DNA of 64,000 nucleotides, from positions 2,728,001 to 2,792,000 of the forward strand of contig OZ243958.1 of assembly GCA_965214495.1 (NCBI GenBank), read 5' to 3'. This document shows, piece by piece, positions 1 through 8,689 of the stretch. Under the pieces are notes generated by a model. The model worked only from the letters and a program-made list of their open reading frames with translations, had not been told where the DNA came from and did not search any database. The stretch is from JANQOH01 sp965214495. Its GTDB lineage: Bacteria; Pseudomonadota; Alphaproteobacteria; UBA7887. The position numbers and the translations under genes are program-made. The stretch's first letter is position 1, and every line of letters starts with the position of its first letter.

Positions 1-7
1 GATCGCC

Positions 8-370
8 ATGACCTATGACGACGACAACGTGTTCGCCAAAATCCTGCGCGGCGAGATCCCGGCGGACAAGGTCTATGAGGACGCGCACGTCCTGGCGTTC
101 CACGACATCGCCCATCTGGCGCCGGTGCACGTGCTGGTGATCCCGAAAGGGCGGTATGTCTCGCTCGACGATTTCGCGGACCGCGCCAGCGACGCCGAAC
201 TGGCGGCATTCACCCGTGCGCTCGGCCTTGTGGCGCGCCGGTTCGAGGTGGTCGAAACGGGATACCGCGCAGTCAGCAACAACGGCGCGGACGGCGGCCA
301 GGAAGTGCCGCACTTCCACGTTCACCTGATCGGCGGCCGCAAGCTGGGGGGTATGGCGCGGCGCGTGTGA
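8..370 (+). CDS. HIT (histidine triad) family nucleotide-binding hydrolase
   Basis: A 120-residue HinT-like protein, the usual length for the family. The triad HFHVHLI is near the C-terminus (His102, His104, His106), preceded by an Asn-Asn-Gly turn that belongs to the nucleotide pocket. Known family members hydrolyse purine nucleoside phosphoramidates in the cytosol. The ATG lies 7 nt into the window, so the ribosome binding site cannot be seen, but the N-terminus (FAKILRGEIPA) aligns with the family start. It converges with the CBS gene, with 6 nt between stops. The physiological substrate is not deducible. Confidence 0.93.
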   Translation: MTYDDDNVFAKILRGEIPADKVYEDAHVLAFHDIAHLAPVHVLVIPKGRYVSLDDFADRASDAELAAFTRALGLVARRFEVVETGYRAVSNNGADGGQEVPHFHVHLIGGRKLGGMARRV

Positions 371-376
371 GGCGCT

Positions 377-802
377 TCAGGCGCGGATATAATCGCGCAA
401 CTGGCTGGCTTCGCGCTCGGCGGACTCGATCCGGCTCTTGACCACGTCGCCGATGCTGACGATGCCGGCGAGGCGGCCGTTCTCCAGCACCGGCAGATGG
501 CGGATCCGCCGCCGGGTCATCAGGTTCATCACTTCGTCGATGGTGGTCTCCGGCGCGCAACTGATCACGTCGGCGGTCATCAGGTCGCATACCCGGGCCT
601 GCAGGCAGTCCGCCCCCTGCCTCGCAATGGCATAGATGATGTCGCGCTCCGAAATGACCCCGATCACGCGGCCCGCCTCGACCACCACGGCGGCCCCGAT
701 CCGGCGTGCGACCAGTTTTCCGGTCAGGTCGGCGATCGAATCCCCGGGGCCGGCGGTGAATACGTCGGCGCCCTTGCTCTTGAGTATGTCCCGCACATAC
801 AT
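377..802 (-). CDS. CBS-domain pair protein
   Basis: A small protein of about 141 residues made almost entirely of two tandem CBS motifs (roughly residues 8-65 and 75-130), containing the typical GVISERDII and GIVSIGDVV segments. Such stand-alone CBS pairs bind adenine nucleotides and act as energy or redox sensors, often on a partner enzyme. The start at 802 is preferred because AGGGAG lies 7 nt upstream. An in-frame ATG at 820 has no such site. The C-terminal tail is charged and helical. The partner is unknown. Confidence 0.88.
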   Translation of the reverse strand: MYVRDILKSKGADVFTAGPGDSIADLTGKLVARRIGAAVVVEAGRVIGVISERDIIYAIARQGADCLQARVCDLMTADVISCAPETTIDEVMNLMTRRRIRHLPVLENGRLAGIVSIGDVVKSRIESAEREASQLRDYIRA

Positions 803-1389
803 GGCGCGCTCCCTGGTCATCGACCGACCGGTCTCACCCGGGCGGACCGCGCATAGCCGTGTGGAGTCGCGTCATTCTTTCCGTCGGGCGGTGGCCGGAC
901 AGCCGGTCTGATCCTCGCAGCGGAGTATAGCCCGAGTTACGCGCCGGCGACAGTCGGCGGGGGTCTCGAGCGCGGCCCGCCTTTTCGATTCTCCGCGCGT
1001 GTCGCACGTATGCGGGCGGGACGCCCGCGCACCGACGTTTACCGCTTGGGCGCTTCGGCCTCGGCGCGGGACTCGCGCTGTGCTGGTAGGCGAGCCCCCT
1101 GTAGGGGCGCCCCTTGCGGGCGCCCAATCCCTCCGAACCGGCGGGTGACAAGGGAGGGCAACCACAGGGGTAGGGGTTGTCGCGGTGAGCGTGTCGCGCG
1201 CACACAAGCGTTTCGAACCGGGACAGGCGCTTGCGCGCGAATCATCGGCGGCATAGTGTCGCCGCGATCGTCGCCTTCACCGATCCGATGCTTGACGGAG
1301 ACGCTTCGGAGAGGCGGGACAAGGTTCGCCGGGCAAGCGTTTCACACGACGGGAAAGATATGGATCCGCAGGCCATCGAGGAGGTCGTC
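803..1389. other. 587-nt gene-free region with GC-rich repeat-like hairpins
   Basis: No open frame here looks like a real protein; those on both strands are Arg/Pro-rich shadows. The middle holds GC-rich hairpin-forming sequence, listed separately. The right end should contain the promoter and leader of the HEAT-repeat gene, but no convincing -35/-10 pair was found. Confidence 0.5.
1095..1182. repeat. Possible dispersed intergenic hairpin repeat (inverted pair)
   Basis: Two blocks face each other. The first (1095-1127) contains TAGGGGCGCCCC, TTGC, GGGCGCCC, which can fold into a strong stem. The second (1146-1182) contains AGGGCAACCACAGGGG and TAGGGGTTGTCG, a looser, inverted variant of the same layout. 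This resembles short intergenic repeats scattered in many GC-rich genomes. No second full copy was noticed in this window, so the call is tentative. Confidence 0.35.
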
Positions 1390-2649
1390 GTGCGCAGGTC
1401 GGCACACGCCGCGATCGCGGTCGCTGCGGTGTTTCATGCGCTGCTGCCGGCGTCGGCGGGGGCGGCGACCGCCGACCTGATTGCCGCGCTCGCCTCGCCG
1501 GACGCGGCGATACGGGCGGAAGCCGCCTGGACGCTCGGCGATGCGGGGCACGAGGCGAAGGACGCGATGCCGGCGCTCGCCGAACGATCGACCGATCCGG
1601 TGGTCGAGGTGCGCGTCGCCGCCATCGCTGCGATGGAGCGCATCGCCGCGTTCGCCAATATCGCGGTGCCGGCGATGGTGAACGCGCTGGACGACCCTCA
1701 CCCCGACGTGCGTTATGCGGCGGCGGACGCGCTGGGCCAGTTCTCGCTGAAGGCTCGGGTCATCGTGCCGGCGTTGATCGACAGCTTGCGGGATCCGGCA
1801 CCGGCGGTCGCCGCCGCCGCCGCCAACGGTCTGACCCGCATGGGGTCCACGGCGGTGCGGCCGCTCGTCGAGTCGCTGCGCGACGACAGCGCAGCGGTGC
1901 GGGCGGCGGCGGCCGGCGCGCTCGGCGGCATCCGGGTGCGCGCCCGGTCCGCGCTGCCGGCGCTCGTCGTCGCTGCGATCGATCGCGACGCGGGCGTGCG
2001 CGAGGCGGCGGCGCGCGCGCTCGGTCTCGTCGCCTCGGCCGAGGAGGCGACCCGGCGCCACGATTCGACGACCGAGTTCGCCCAAAGCGGCCAGTTTCCA
2101 CGCGCGAACTGGGCTGCCCAGCGCATGGCGAGGGTGAGTTCCGTGCGCCGCGAGATGGCGGCGCTGGTGATGGAGCCGCTGCTGGAAGGGCTGGAGGATC
2201 GGCAGGAGAACGTGCGTTACGCGGCGGTGCGCGCCTTCGGCGCGCTCGGCATCGCGGCGAACGGAGCGACCGGCGCGGTGGCGGAACTGGCCGACGATCC
2301 ATCACCCAAAGTCCGCCGCGCCGCCGCCGGTGCGCTCGGGCGCATTGCGACGCCAGACGAGGCCGCGGCGGTGCTGGGGACATTGCTCGCCGACGACGAA
2401 ACGACGGTGCGCTGGGCGGCGGCGCGGGCGCTGGCCGGTTTCGGCGCCGACGCCTGGGGCGCGCTGGCCGACGCGGCGGCGAGCGCCGATGCGGCGATCA
2501 GGGCGGCCGCGGTGGTCGGTCTCGGGGAGACCGGCGCGGAGTCGGCGCGCGTGCTGCTGGAAGAGGCGCGGGGCGACGAGGACGCAGGCGTGCGCGCCGC
2601 CGCCGAGGCGGCGCTGATCAAGATCGCCGCCGACGCCGACCGCCGGTGA
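1390..2649 (+). CDS. Secreted HEAT-repeat (PBS-lyase-like) protein
   Basis: About 419 residues built from repeated helical pairs of the HEAT/PBS-lyase type. The pattern LxDPxPxVRxAAAxALG recurs at least nine times, for example DPHPDVRYAAADALG and DPSPKVRRAAAGALG. The GTG at 1390 is chosen because GAGGAGG lies 5 nt upstream and the resulting N-terminus is a clean signal peptide (RRSAHAAIAVAAVFHALLPA, then SAGAA); the ATG at 1360 has no good ribosome site. The product is probably a periplasmic scaffold that binds protein partners. It lies 31 nt before the DUF1194 gene and heads the NosR-like locus, so its partners may be encoded next to it. Confidence 0.8.
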   Translation: MRRSAHAAIAVAAVFHALLPASAGAATADLIAALASPDAAIRAEAAWTLGDAGHEAKDAMPALAERSTDPVVEVRVAAIAAMERIAAFANIAVPAMVNALDDPHPDVRYAAADALGQFSLKARVIVPALIDSLRDPAPAVAAAAANGLTRMGSTAVRPLVESLRDDSAAVRAAAAGALGGIRVRARSALPALVVAAIDRDAGVREAAARALGLVASAEEATRRHDSTTEFAQSGQFPRANWAAQRMARVSSVRREMAALVMEPLLEGLEDRQENVRYAAVRAFGALGIAANGATGAVAELADDPSPKVRRAAAGALGRIATPDEAAAVLGTLLADDETTVRWAAARALAGFGADAWGALADAAASADAAIRAAAVVGLGETGAESARVLLEEARGDEDAGVRAAAEAALIKIAADADRR

Positions 2650-2680
2650 CGACGCCGCGCTCAGAGCGAACGCCGCGCGC

Positions 2681-3418
2681 ATGAGTTGCAGGTTCGCGAA
2701 ACGGCTCGGCCTCGCGCTGGGCCTGATCAGCGCGCCGGTGGCGGCCGCTTGCGCCGAGCAACCGGTGGAACTGGAACTGGCGTTGATGGTGGATGTTTCG
2801 TCGAGCGTCGATGACGACGAATATCTCCTGCAGACCTATGGCCTCGCGCAGGCTTTTCGCCATCCGGATGTGCTGGCGGCGATCCGCAACTCCGGCGGCG
2901 GCGGAGTGGCGGTGAGCCTGATCCAGTGGGCGGATTCGAGCAAGCACGCGGTTGCGGTCGATTGGACGGCGGTGTGGGACGACGCTTCGGCGGCGGCGTT
3001 CGCGAACGCAGTTCTGATCGCACCGCGCCTGATCGTCGGCGGGCAGACCTCGATCAGCGGCGCCATCCGTTTCGCCATGCGCGAAATCGAGACCAACGCC
3101 TTCAACGGCGCGCGGCGGACGATCGACATCTCCGGCGACGGGCGGGCCAATGCCGGCGCGCCGCCGCAGCGCGCGCGCCGCGACGCGGTGGAAGCCGGGA
3201 TCACCATCAACGGGCTCGCGATCCGCAACGAAGAGCCGTTCGTCGATACCTATTTCGAGAACAGCGTCATCGCTGGCGAGGCGGCGTTTCTCATCGTCGC
3301 AGACGACTATGACGATTTCGCGGCCGCGATGATCGAGAAGCTGATCCGCGAGATCGGCATCCCGCTCGCCGAAGCGCCGCCGGTGCTGACCTTCGCCGGG
3401 ACGCCGGCGATCCGGTGA
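2681..3418 (+). CDS. DUF1194 (von Willebrand A-like) secreted protein
   Basis: 245 residues with an N-terminal signal peptide (about 1-25) followed by a von Willebrand A-type fold. The metal-ion site motif DVSSS is at residues 38-42, and later conserved acidic patches include the DISGDG segment. The layout matches DUF1194, a family common in Alphaproteobacteria without an assigned reaction; the MIDAS suggests metal-dependent protein binding in the periplasm. The stop overlaps the start of the NosR-like gene by 4 nt (GTGA), implying translational coupling and a shared role. Confidence 0.85.
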   Translation: MSCRFAKRLGLALGLISAPVAAACAEQPVELELALMVDVSSSVDDDEYLLQTYGLAQAFRHPDVLAAIRNSGGGGVAVSLIQWADSSKHAVAVDWTAVWDDASAAAFANAVLIAPRLIVGGQTSISGAIRFAMREIETNAFNGARRTIDISGDGRANAGAPPQRARRDAVEAGITINGLAIRNEEPFVDTYFENSVIAGEAAFLIVADDYDDFAAAMIEKLIREIGIPLAEAPPVLTFAGTPAIR

Positions 3419-5535
3419 TCCGCCGTCTTCGGGCGTTCGCGGCCGCGATGGCGCTCGCGGCGCCGGTCGAGGCGGCGATGACCGACCCCCTCGCCGACCG
3501 GCTGTCGCCCGCGGTCATCGAACAGGCGTTTCCGGGGGCGGGGCGCGTGGGTGCGGTCGACGGCGAGCCGCCGATCGCCAGCGTCGTTCGCGGCGATGCG
3601 GTCGTCGGCTACCTGTTCTCGACCTGGGATCTTGCGTCGCCGGCAGGCTACAGCGGCGAGCCGTTCGACATCGTGGTCGGGCTCGACCGAAACGGCCGTG
3701 TGACGGGCATGGCGTTGCTCGAACACTACGAGCCGATGATCGGACCCGAGCTGATTCCCGAGGAAGCGCTGCAACGCTACCTGGACAAACTGACGGGGCT
3801 GCGGGTCGATCAACGCATCCGCAAGGGGCAGCGCGGGGTTGACGGAGTCTCCGGCGCGACCATCAGTTCGACCCTGATGACCGGCGCCGCCCTGCTCGCC
3901 GGACGCGAAGCCGCGCGGCGCACCGGCATCGCCCCCGGCGGCCGCGCGGAAGGGCCTCGTCTGGACCTGGAACGATTCGAAGAACGCGACTGGGCGGCGC
4001 TTCTGGCCAACGGATCCGTCGCGGCGCTGCGGCTGACCAACGGCGCGGTCGAAAGGGCGTTCGCCGGCGGGGGCGCGGCGCCGGACCTCGGGCCGGACGA
4101 CGCGGCGTTCGTGGAACTCTACGCCGCGCTCGCGACACCGGCCGATATCGGGCGGAACCTCTTCGGCGCGCGCTGGTACAACCACCATCTGTCGCTGTTG
4201 TCTCCGGGCGACCACCTGTTGCTGCTCGCGGTCAACGGCGACTACCCGCTGCTGCGCCGGCTCCGCAGCGCGGGCGCGGAAGAGGCGCCCCTGCGACTGA
4301 GCCAGGGCGGTCGTGCGGTTCTCTTCCGCGCCGAGGACTTTCTCGCGCGCACCGCGGTTCGCGCCGCGGGTGCGCCGCGTTTCGACGACCACCTGCTTTA
4401 CCGGCTGACCGGAGAGACCGGCTTCGATGCGCTGCGGTCGTGGACGATCACCGCGACCGTGCCGCCGGATGCGATCGGGATCGCGGACGGAGAGGCCGAT
4501 CCGGCGCGGTTCGCACTCGACTACGCGAGTCCGCGCCATCTGGTCGCCGGCGGCGACGGGAAGAACCCCGCTGCCGACGCGGGCGAACCGCGAATGGCCC
4601 TGTTCGGTCTCGTGCCGGAGCGCGCGCTGGGCGACTGGCAACTGATCTGGGCCGATCGGGCGGTCGATATCCTCATGCTGATCGGCCTGCTGCTGGCGCT
4701 GACGGCGATCCTGGCGATGCAGGATGCGTTGGCGCGCCGGCGGCGGCTGCATCGGGCCGTGCGCGTCGGTTTCCTGACGGTCGTGCTGGTCTGGCTGGGC
4801 TGGCTGCACGACGCGCAACTCTCCATTCTCAACGTGCTGACCTGGGGGCAGGCGGCCCTCGGAACGCTCGACTGGAAGCTGTTTCTGGTCGATCCGCTGA
4901 TCATGATCCTGTCGGCCTATGTCGGCCTGTCGCTGGTTCTGTGGGGCCGCGGCGTGTTCTGCGGCTGGCTGTGCCCGTTCGGCGCGTTGCAGGAGTTGTC
5001 GAACGGGGTCGCGCGGCGGCTGCGCGTGCCCCAGATTTCCGTCCCCGAAGTAGTGCAGGAGAAATTGTGGTCGCTCAAATACGTTGCCGCCGTCGCACTC
5101 GCGGCGACCGCGGCGTGGTCGATGGACGCGGCCGGAGCGGCGGCGGAGATCGAGCCGTTCAAGACCGCGATCGTGGTGATGTTCGACCGCGGCTGGCCGT
5201 TTGTGGCCTGGGCGCTGGCGCTGCTTGCGGTCGGCCTCACGATCGAGCGATTCTTCTGCCGTTTTCTGTGCCCGCTCGGCGGTGTGTTGACCCTGCTCGG
5301 CAAGTTCCATCTTCTGCATTGGCTCAAGCGCCGGCCGGAATGCGGGAATCCGTGCACCATCTGCCGGTCGTCCTGCCCGATCGGCGCCATCGCCGGCGAC
5401 GGCGCAATCAACGAGAACGAATGTTTGCAGTGTCTCGATTGCCAGGTCGATTACTACGACCGCAGCGTCTGTCCGCCGCTCGTCGCGCGGCGGCGGCGTC
5501 TGGAGCGGTTCGGCGCGCTGCCTTCGGCGGTCTGA
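3415..5535 (+). CDS. NosR/NirI-like flavin and iron-sulfur membrane protein
   Basis: 706 residues, close to the length of NosR. Order: signal/anchor, periplasmic FMN-binding domain with DGVSGATISST (from residue 143; Ser151 is at the usual flavin-attachment position), a long periplasmic part, several membrane helices (from about 415), the paired motifs CGWLCPFGALQE and CRFLCPLGG, and a C-terminal ferredoxin-like part with two Cys-rich clusters ending in CLQCLDCQVDYYDRSVCPP. NosR passes electrons across the membrane to nitrous oxide reductase, but no nosZ, nosD or other nos gene is present here. It starts inside the DUF1194 stop (GTGA). A role in extracytoplasmic electron transfer is well supported; the acceptor is unknown. 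Confidence 0.85.
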   Translation: MIRRLRAFAAAMALAAPVEAAMTDPLADRLSPAVIEQAFPGAGRVGAVDGEPPIASVVRGDAVVGYLFSTWDLASPAGYSGEPFDIVVGLDRNGRVTGMALLEHYEPMIGPELIPEEALQRYLDKLTGLRVDQRIRKGQRGVDGVSGATISSTLMTGAALLAGREAARRTGIAPGGRAEGPRLDLERFEERDWAALLANGSVAALRLTNGAVERAFAGGGAAPDLGPDDAAFVELYAALATPADIGRNLFGARWYNHHLSLLSPGDHLLLLAVNGDYPLLRRLRSAGAEEAPLRLSQGGRAVLFRAEDFLARTAVRAAGAPRFDDHLLYRLTGETGFDALRSWTITATVPPDAIGIADGEADPARFALDYASPRHLVAGGDGKNPAADAGEPRMALFGLVPERALGDWQLIWADRAVDILMLIGLLLALTAILAMQDALARRRRLHRAVRVGFLTVVLVWLGWLHDAQLSILNVLTWGQAALGTLDWKLFLVDPLIMILSAYVGLSLVLWGRGVFCGWLCPFGALQELSNGVARRLRVPQISVPEVVQEKLWSLKYVAAVALAATAAWSMDAAGAAAEIEPFKTAIVVMFDRGWPFVAWALALLAVGLTIERFFCRFLCPLGGVLTLLGKFHLLHWLKRRPECGNPCTICRSSCPIGAIAGDGAINENECLQCLDCQVDYYDRSVCPPLVARRRRLERFGALPSAV

Positions 5536-5972
5536 TCGCTCTCGCAGCCGCCCTCGGCGGCGGCGTGGAGGGGTTCGCCGCCGACGAGATGCTGACCCGG
5601 ATATTCCGGGCCACCACTTTCGTCCCGGACTGCGGGCGGACGCGCGGCGGCGTCGCCATCGCCGATCCGCCGGGCACGGTGTTCTACTGTCCGCGCCGGG
5701 TCCTCGAAATCGAGCGCGAGGCCGCGGGCGCGGCGTTCTTCTTCTTTGTGCACGAAGTCGGGCATCTGGCGCTGGATACGGGGAACGAGCGCCGGGTCGA
5801 TTGCTGGGCTGCGAGCCGCTTCCCCGCCATCGCCGGGGGCTGGCGCCAGATTCGCGCGACGATCCGTTTCGTCGCCGCGAACACGCGCCCGGATTCGCGC
5901 TACGGCAGCGGGGCCGAGCGTGCGGCGCGGTTGCGCCGGTGCTACCGGAACGCCGTTCCGGCGCACCCGTGA
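5421..5972 (+). CDS. Small secreted HExxH metallopeptidase-like protein
   Basis: About 183 residues if it starts at ATG 5421, 115 nt inside the NosR-like gene in another frame. GTG 5430 and TTG 5439 are alternatives. A hydrophobic export segment (FGGLIALAAALGGG) precedes a mature part with HEVGH (His111, Glu112, His115) and a downstream Asp in RRVDCWAA, similar in layout to DUF4344-type putative zinc peptidases. Four Cys residues could form disulfides. The reading frame is supported by the hydrophobic and motif pattern, which a shadow frame would not be expected to show. The exact start is uncertain because no clear ribosome site is seen. Confidence 0.6.
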   Translation: MFAVSRLPGRLLRPQRLSAARRAAAASGAVRRAAFGGLIALAAALGGGVEGFAADEMLTRIFRATTFVPDCGRTRGGVAIADPPGTVFYCPRRVLEIEREAAGAAFFFFVHEVGHLALDTGNERRVDCWAASRFPAIAGGWRQIRATIRFVAANTRPDSRYGSGAERAARLRRCYRNAVPAHP

Positions 5973-6033
5973 TGCAACGTCACGAATACGCCTCGCTCCG
6001 CCGGGTCCGGCGACAAGAAAAAGGGGCAGGCTC

Positions 6034-8599
6034 ATGAGAACGACTTCAGGCATTCGTCCGCTCCACACTGCCGTTCTGGCGGGCGCGCTGGCAGCCGTCT
6101 CGGTGACGACCGATATCCGGGCCGAGGATTCCGCCGAGGAGGAGATATATGAACTCGGGGATGTTCTTGTCGTGGGCACGCGCCGGCCGATCCGGTCGGT
6201 TGCGGATGCGCCGGCGCCGATCGACCTGATCGGCGGCGAGGACTTCACGAATCGCGGCACCACGAACCTGCCCGACCTCATGCGCGCGCTGGTGCCGTCC
6301 TACAACGTCAGCACCCAGCCGATCAGCGACGCGGCGACCTTCATTCGCCCCGCCAACCTGCGCGGGCTCGCGCCGGATCAGACGCTGGTGTTCGTCAACG
6401 GCAAGCGCCGCCATCGCGCGGCCGTCATAATCTGGCTCGGCAACGGCGTTTCGGAAGGCGCGCAAGGCCCCGACATCAGCGTGATCCCGGCGATCGCGCT
6501 CGACCGGGTGGAAGTGCTGCGCGACACCGCCTCCGCCCAATACGGCTCGGACGCCATCGCCGGGGTGATCAACTTCGTGCTCAAGGACCGGCCGGACGGC
6601 GGCGTGGTCGAGACGCAGTGGGGACAGACCTACGAAGGCGACGGCGACGAATACCGGCTCGCCGCGAATGTCGGAACCCCGATCGCGGCCAGCGGTTTCG
6701 CCAATCTGAGCGCGCAATGGCGCGAGGCCGAGCCGACGGTCCGCAGCGTGCAACGGGGCGATGCGGCCGGCCTGATCGCCGGCGGCAACCCCCATGTCCG
6801 ACAGCCCTACGCCCAAATCTGGGGCGCACCGGACGTGAAGGGAGACTGGACGGTTTTCCTGAACACGGGTCTGGAACTGACCGACCGAGCCGAAGCCTAC
6901 GCGTTCGGCAACGTGGCCAACCGGGAAACCGAAGGCGGGTTCTTCTTTCGCAATCCCAATACACGGAGCGGCGTGTTCGCGAATGACGGGAGGCGTCTCG
7001 TGGGCGATCTCGACCCGGACGACGGAACGGAGTGCCCGACGAATATCCCGGTCGTGGACAACGAGTTCTTCGACGGCGCCGGCTTCCACGCGAACAATCC
7101 GGGCTGCTTCGTCTTCAACGAACGCTTCCCGGGCGGCTTCACGCCTCAATTCAAGGGCGAGGTGAGCGACCTGGCCGGAACGGCGGGTTTTCGCGGCTCT
7201 CTCGATTCCGGCCTGACCTTACGATTTCAGTTACACGTTCGGGCGGAACGGGATCGTCTTCTCGATGAAGGACACCGTCAATGCGAGCCTCGGGCCGGAC
7301 ACGCCGACGCGGTTCGATCTCGGCTCCTACACCCAGACCGAGGGAACCGTGAACGTCGATCTGACCTATCCGATCGATATGGCGGAGTTCGCCTCGCCGC
7401 TTCATGCGGCGGCCGGCGTGGAGTTGCGCGAGGAACAGTTCGAGATCGCCGCGGGCGAGCGGGCGTCCTGGGAGGCGGGCCCTCTTGCGGAACAGGGCTT
7501 CGGCGTCGGCGCGAACGGTTTCTCGGGCTTCTCCGACACCGTGGCCGGGACATGGGATCGATCCAACGTCGCCGGTTACGTCGAGTTCGAAGCGGACGTG
7601 GTCGAGAACTTCACGCTGGCGACGATGGGCCGTGTCGAGCATTTCGAAGAGTTCGACACGACGACGGATTTCAAGCTCGGCGCCCTGTACCAGATGACCG
7701 GCAGGGTCGGCTTGCGCGGCTCGGCGAGCACGGGCTTTCGGGTGCCCACCGTAGGGCAGCAGAATGTCGCCAACGTCACCACCTCGTTCATCCAGGACGA
7801 AGAAACAGGCCTGACCCAATTGACCCAGCGGGGAACGATCCCCTCAACCTGTCCGGAAGCCGTGATGGTCGGCGCCGGGCCGCTGGAACCCGAGGAGGCC
7901 CTGACCTTCACCGCCGGCGTCGTGGCGGATATCGGGCCGGTTTCGCTGACGACGGATTTTTACAACATCGAAGTGCAGGGCCGGTTGGGGTTGTCGGCGG
8001 ACAAGAGTCTGAACGAAGAGCAGAAGGCCCGGATCGGCGACGGCGGCTGTTTCCCCGCCGGCGACGTGCTCAACTTCCGCTATTTCGGGAACGGTTTCGA
8101 CACGCGCACCCGGGGGATCGATCTCGTCGCGAGCGTCGATATCCCGCCGGCAACGCCGTTCCGCGAAGGCGGCGAAACGGAGTTCGTTTTCGTCGGGAAC
8201 TGGACAAAAACGAGGGTCACCCGGCATGATCCCGAGTTCATCGACGCGAGGCGCATTTCCCAGCTCGAGGACGCACTTCCCCAATACCGCTTCAACGCTA
8301 CGCTGCGGCATGAGCAAAACCAGTGGAGCGCGCTCGCGCGCCTCAACTATTTCGGCGCTTACGACGAATGGCACGCGGCGACGTGGCTTATCCATCCGGG
8401 GAGCGAATTCACGCTGGACGCCGAGGTGAGCTACAAGCCGGCGAACAGGGTCGAGTTGAGCGTCGGCGCAGAGAATCTGCTCAACAACTTCCCGGACAAG
8501 AATCCGGTCGCCCATGAAATCGGGTCGAAATATCCGGTATCCTCGCCCATGGGCTTCGCGGGCGGCTTCTATTACGTCCGCGCGCGCTATGTCTTCTGA
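6034..8599 (+). pseudogene. TonB-dependent receptor with a one-base frameshift
   Basis: The gene reads as a complete outer-membrane receptor in two frames. Residues 1-395 (signal peptide, then plug domain with SAQYGSDAIAGVINF) run in the first frame to about 7218. The next 459 residues continue in the second frame from 7220 to the stop at 8599 and end in the barrel signature YVRARYVF. Dropping one T at 7219/7220 gives an uninterrupted 854-residue protein with the joined segment GLTYDFSYTFGRNGIVF. As written, translation of the first frame continues as unrelated residues to 8229. This is either a recent inactivating mutation or a sequence error. The substrate is not identifiable; the position after the NosR-like locus suggests metal or cofactor uptake. 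Confidence 0.8.
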
Positions 8600-8689
8600 T
8601 CCAGGGAACCTGGCACGGCCACGCTCCGCAGGAATACCCGCGCCCCGGAGGCCGTTTCAACCTCGAACCGCCGGGGAGGCGACGACGCT

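Noticed and set aside
3307..5319. 670-residue open frame on the minus strand
   Set aside because: Antisense shadow of the NosR-like gene; Arg/Gln/Glu-rich composition with no domain.
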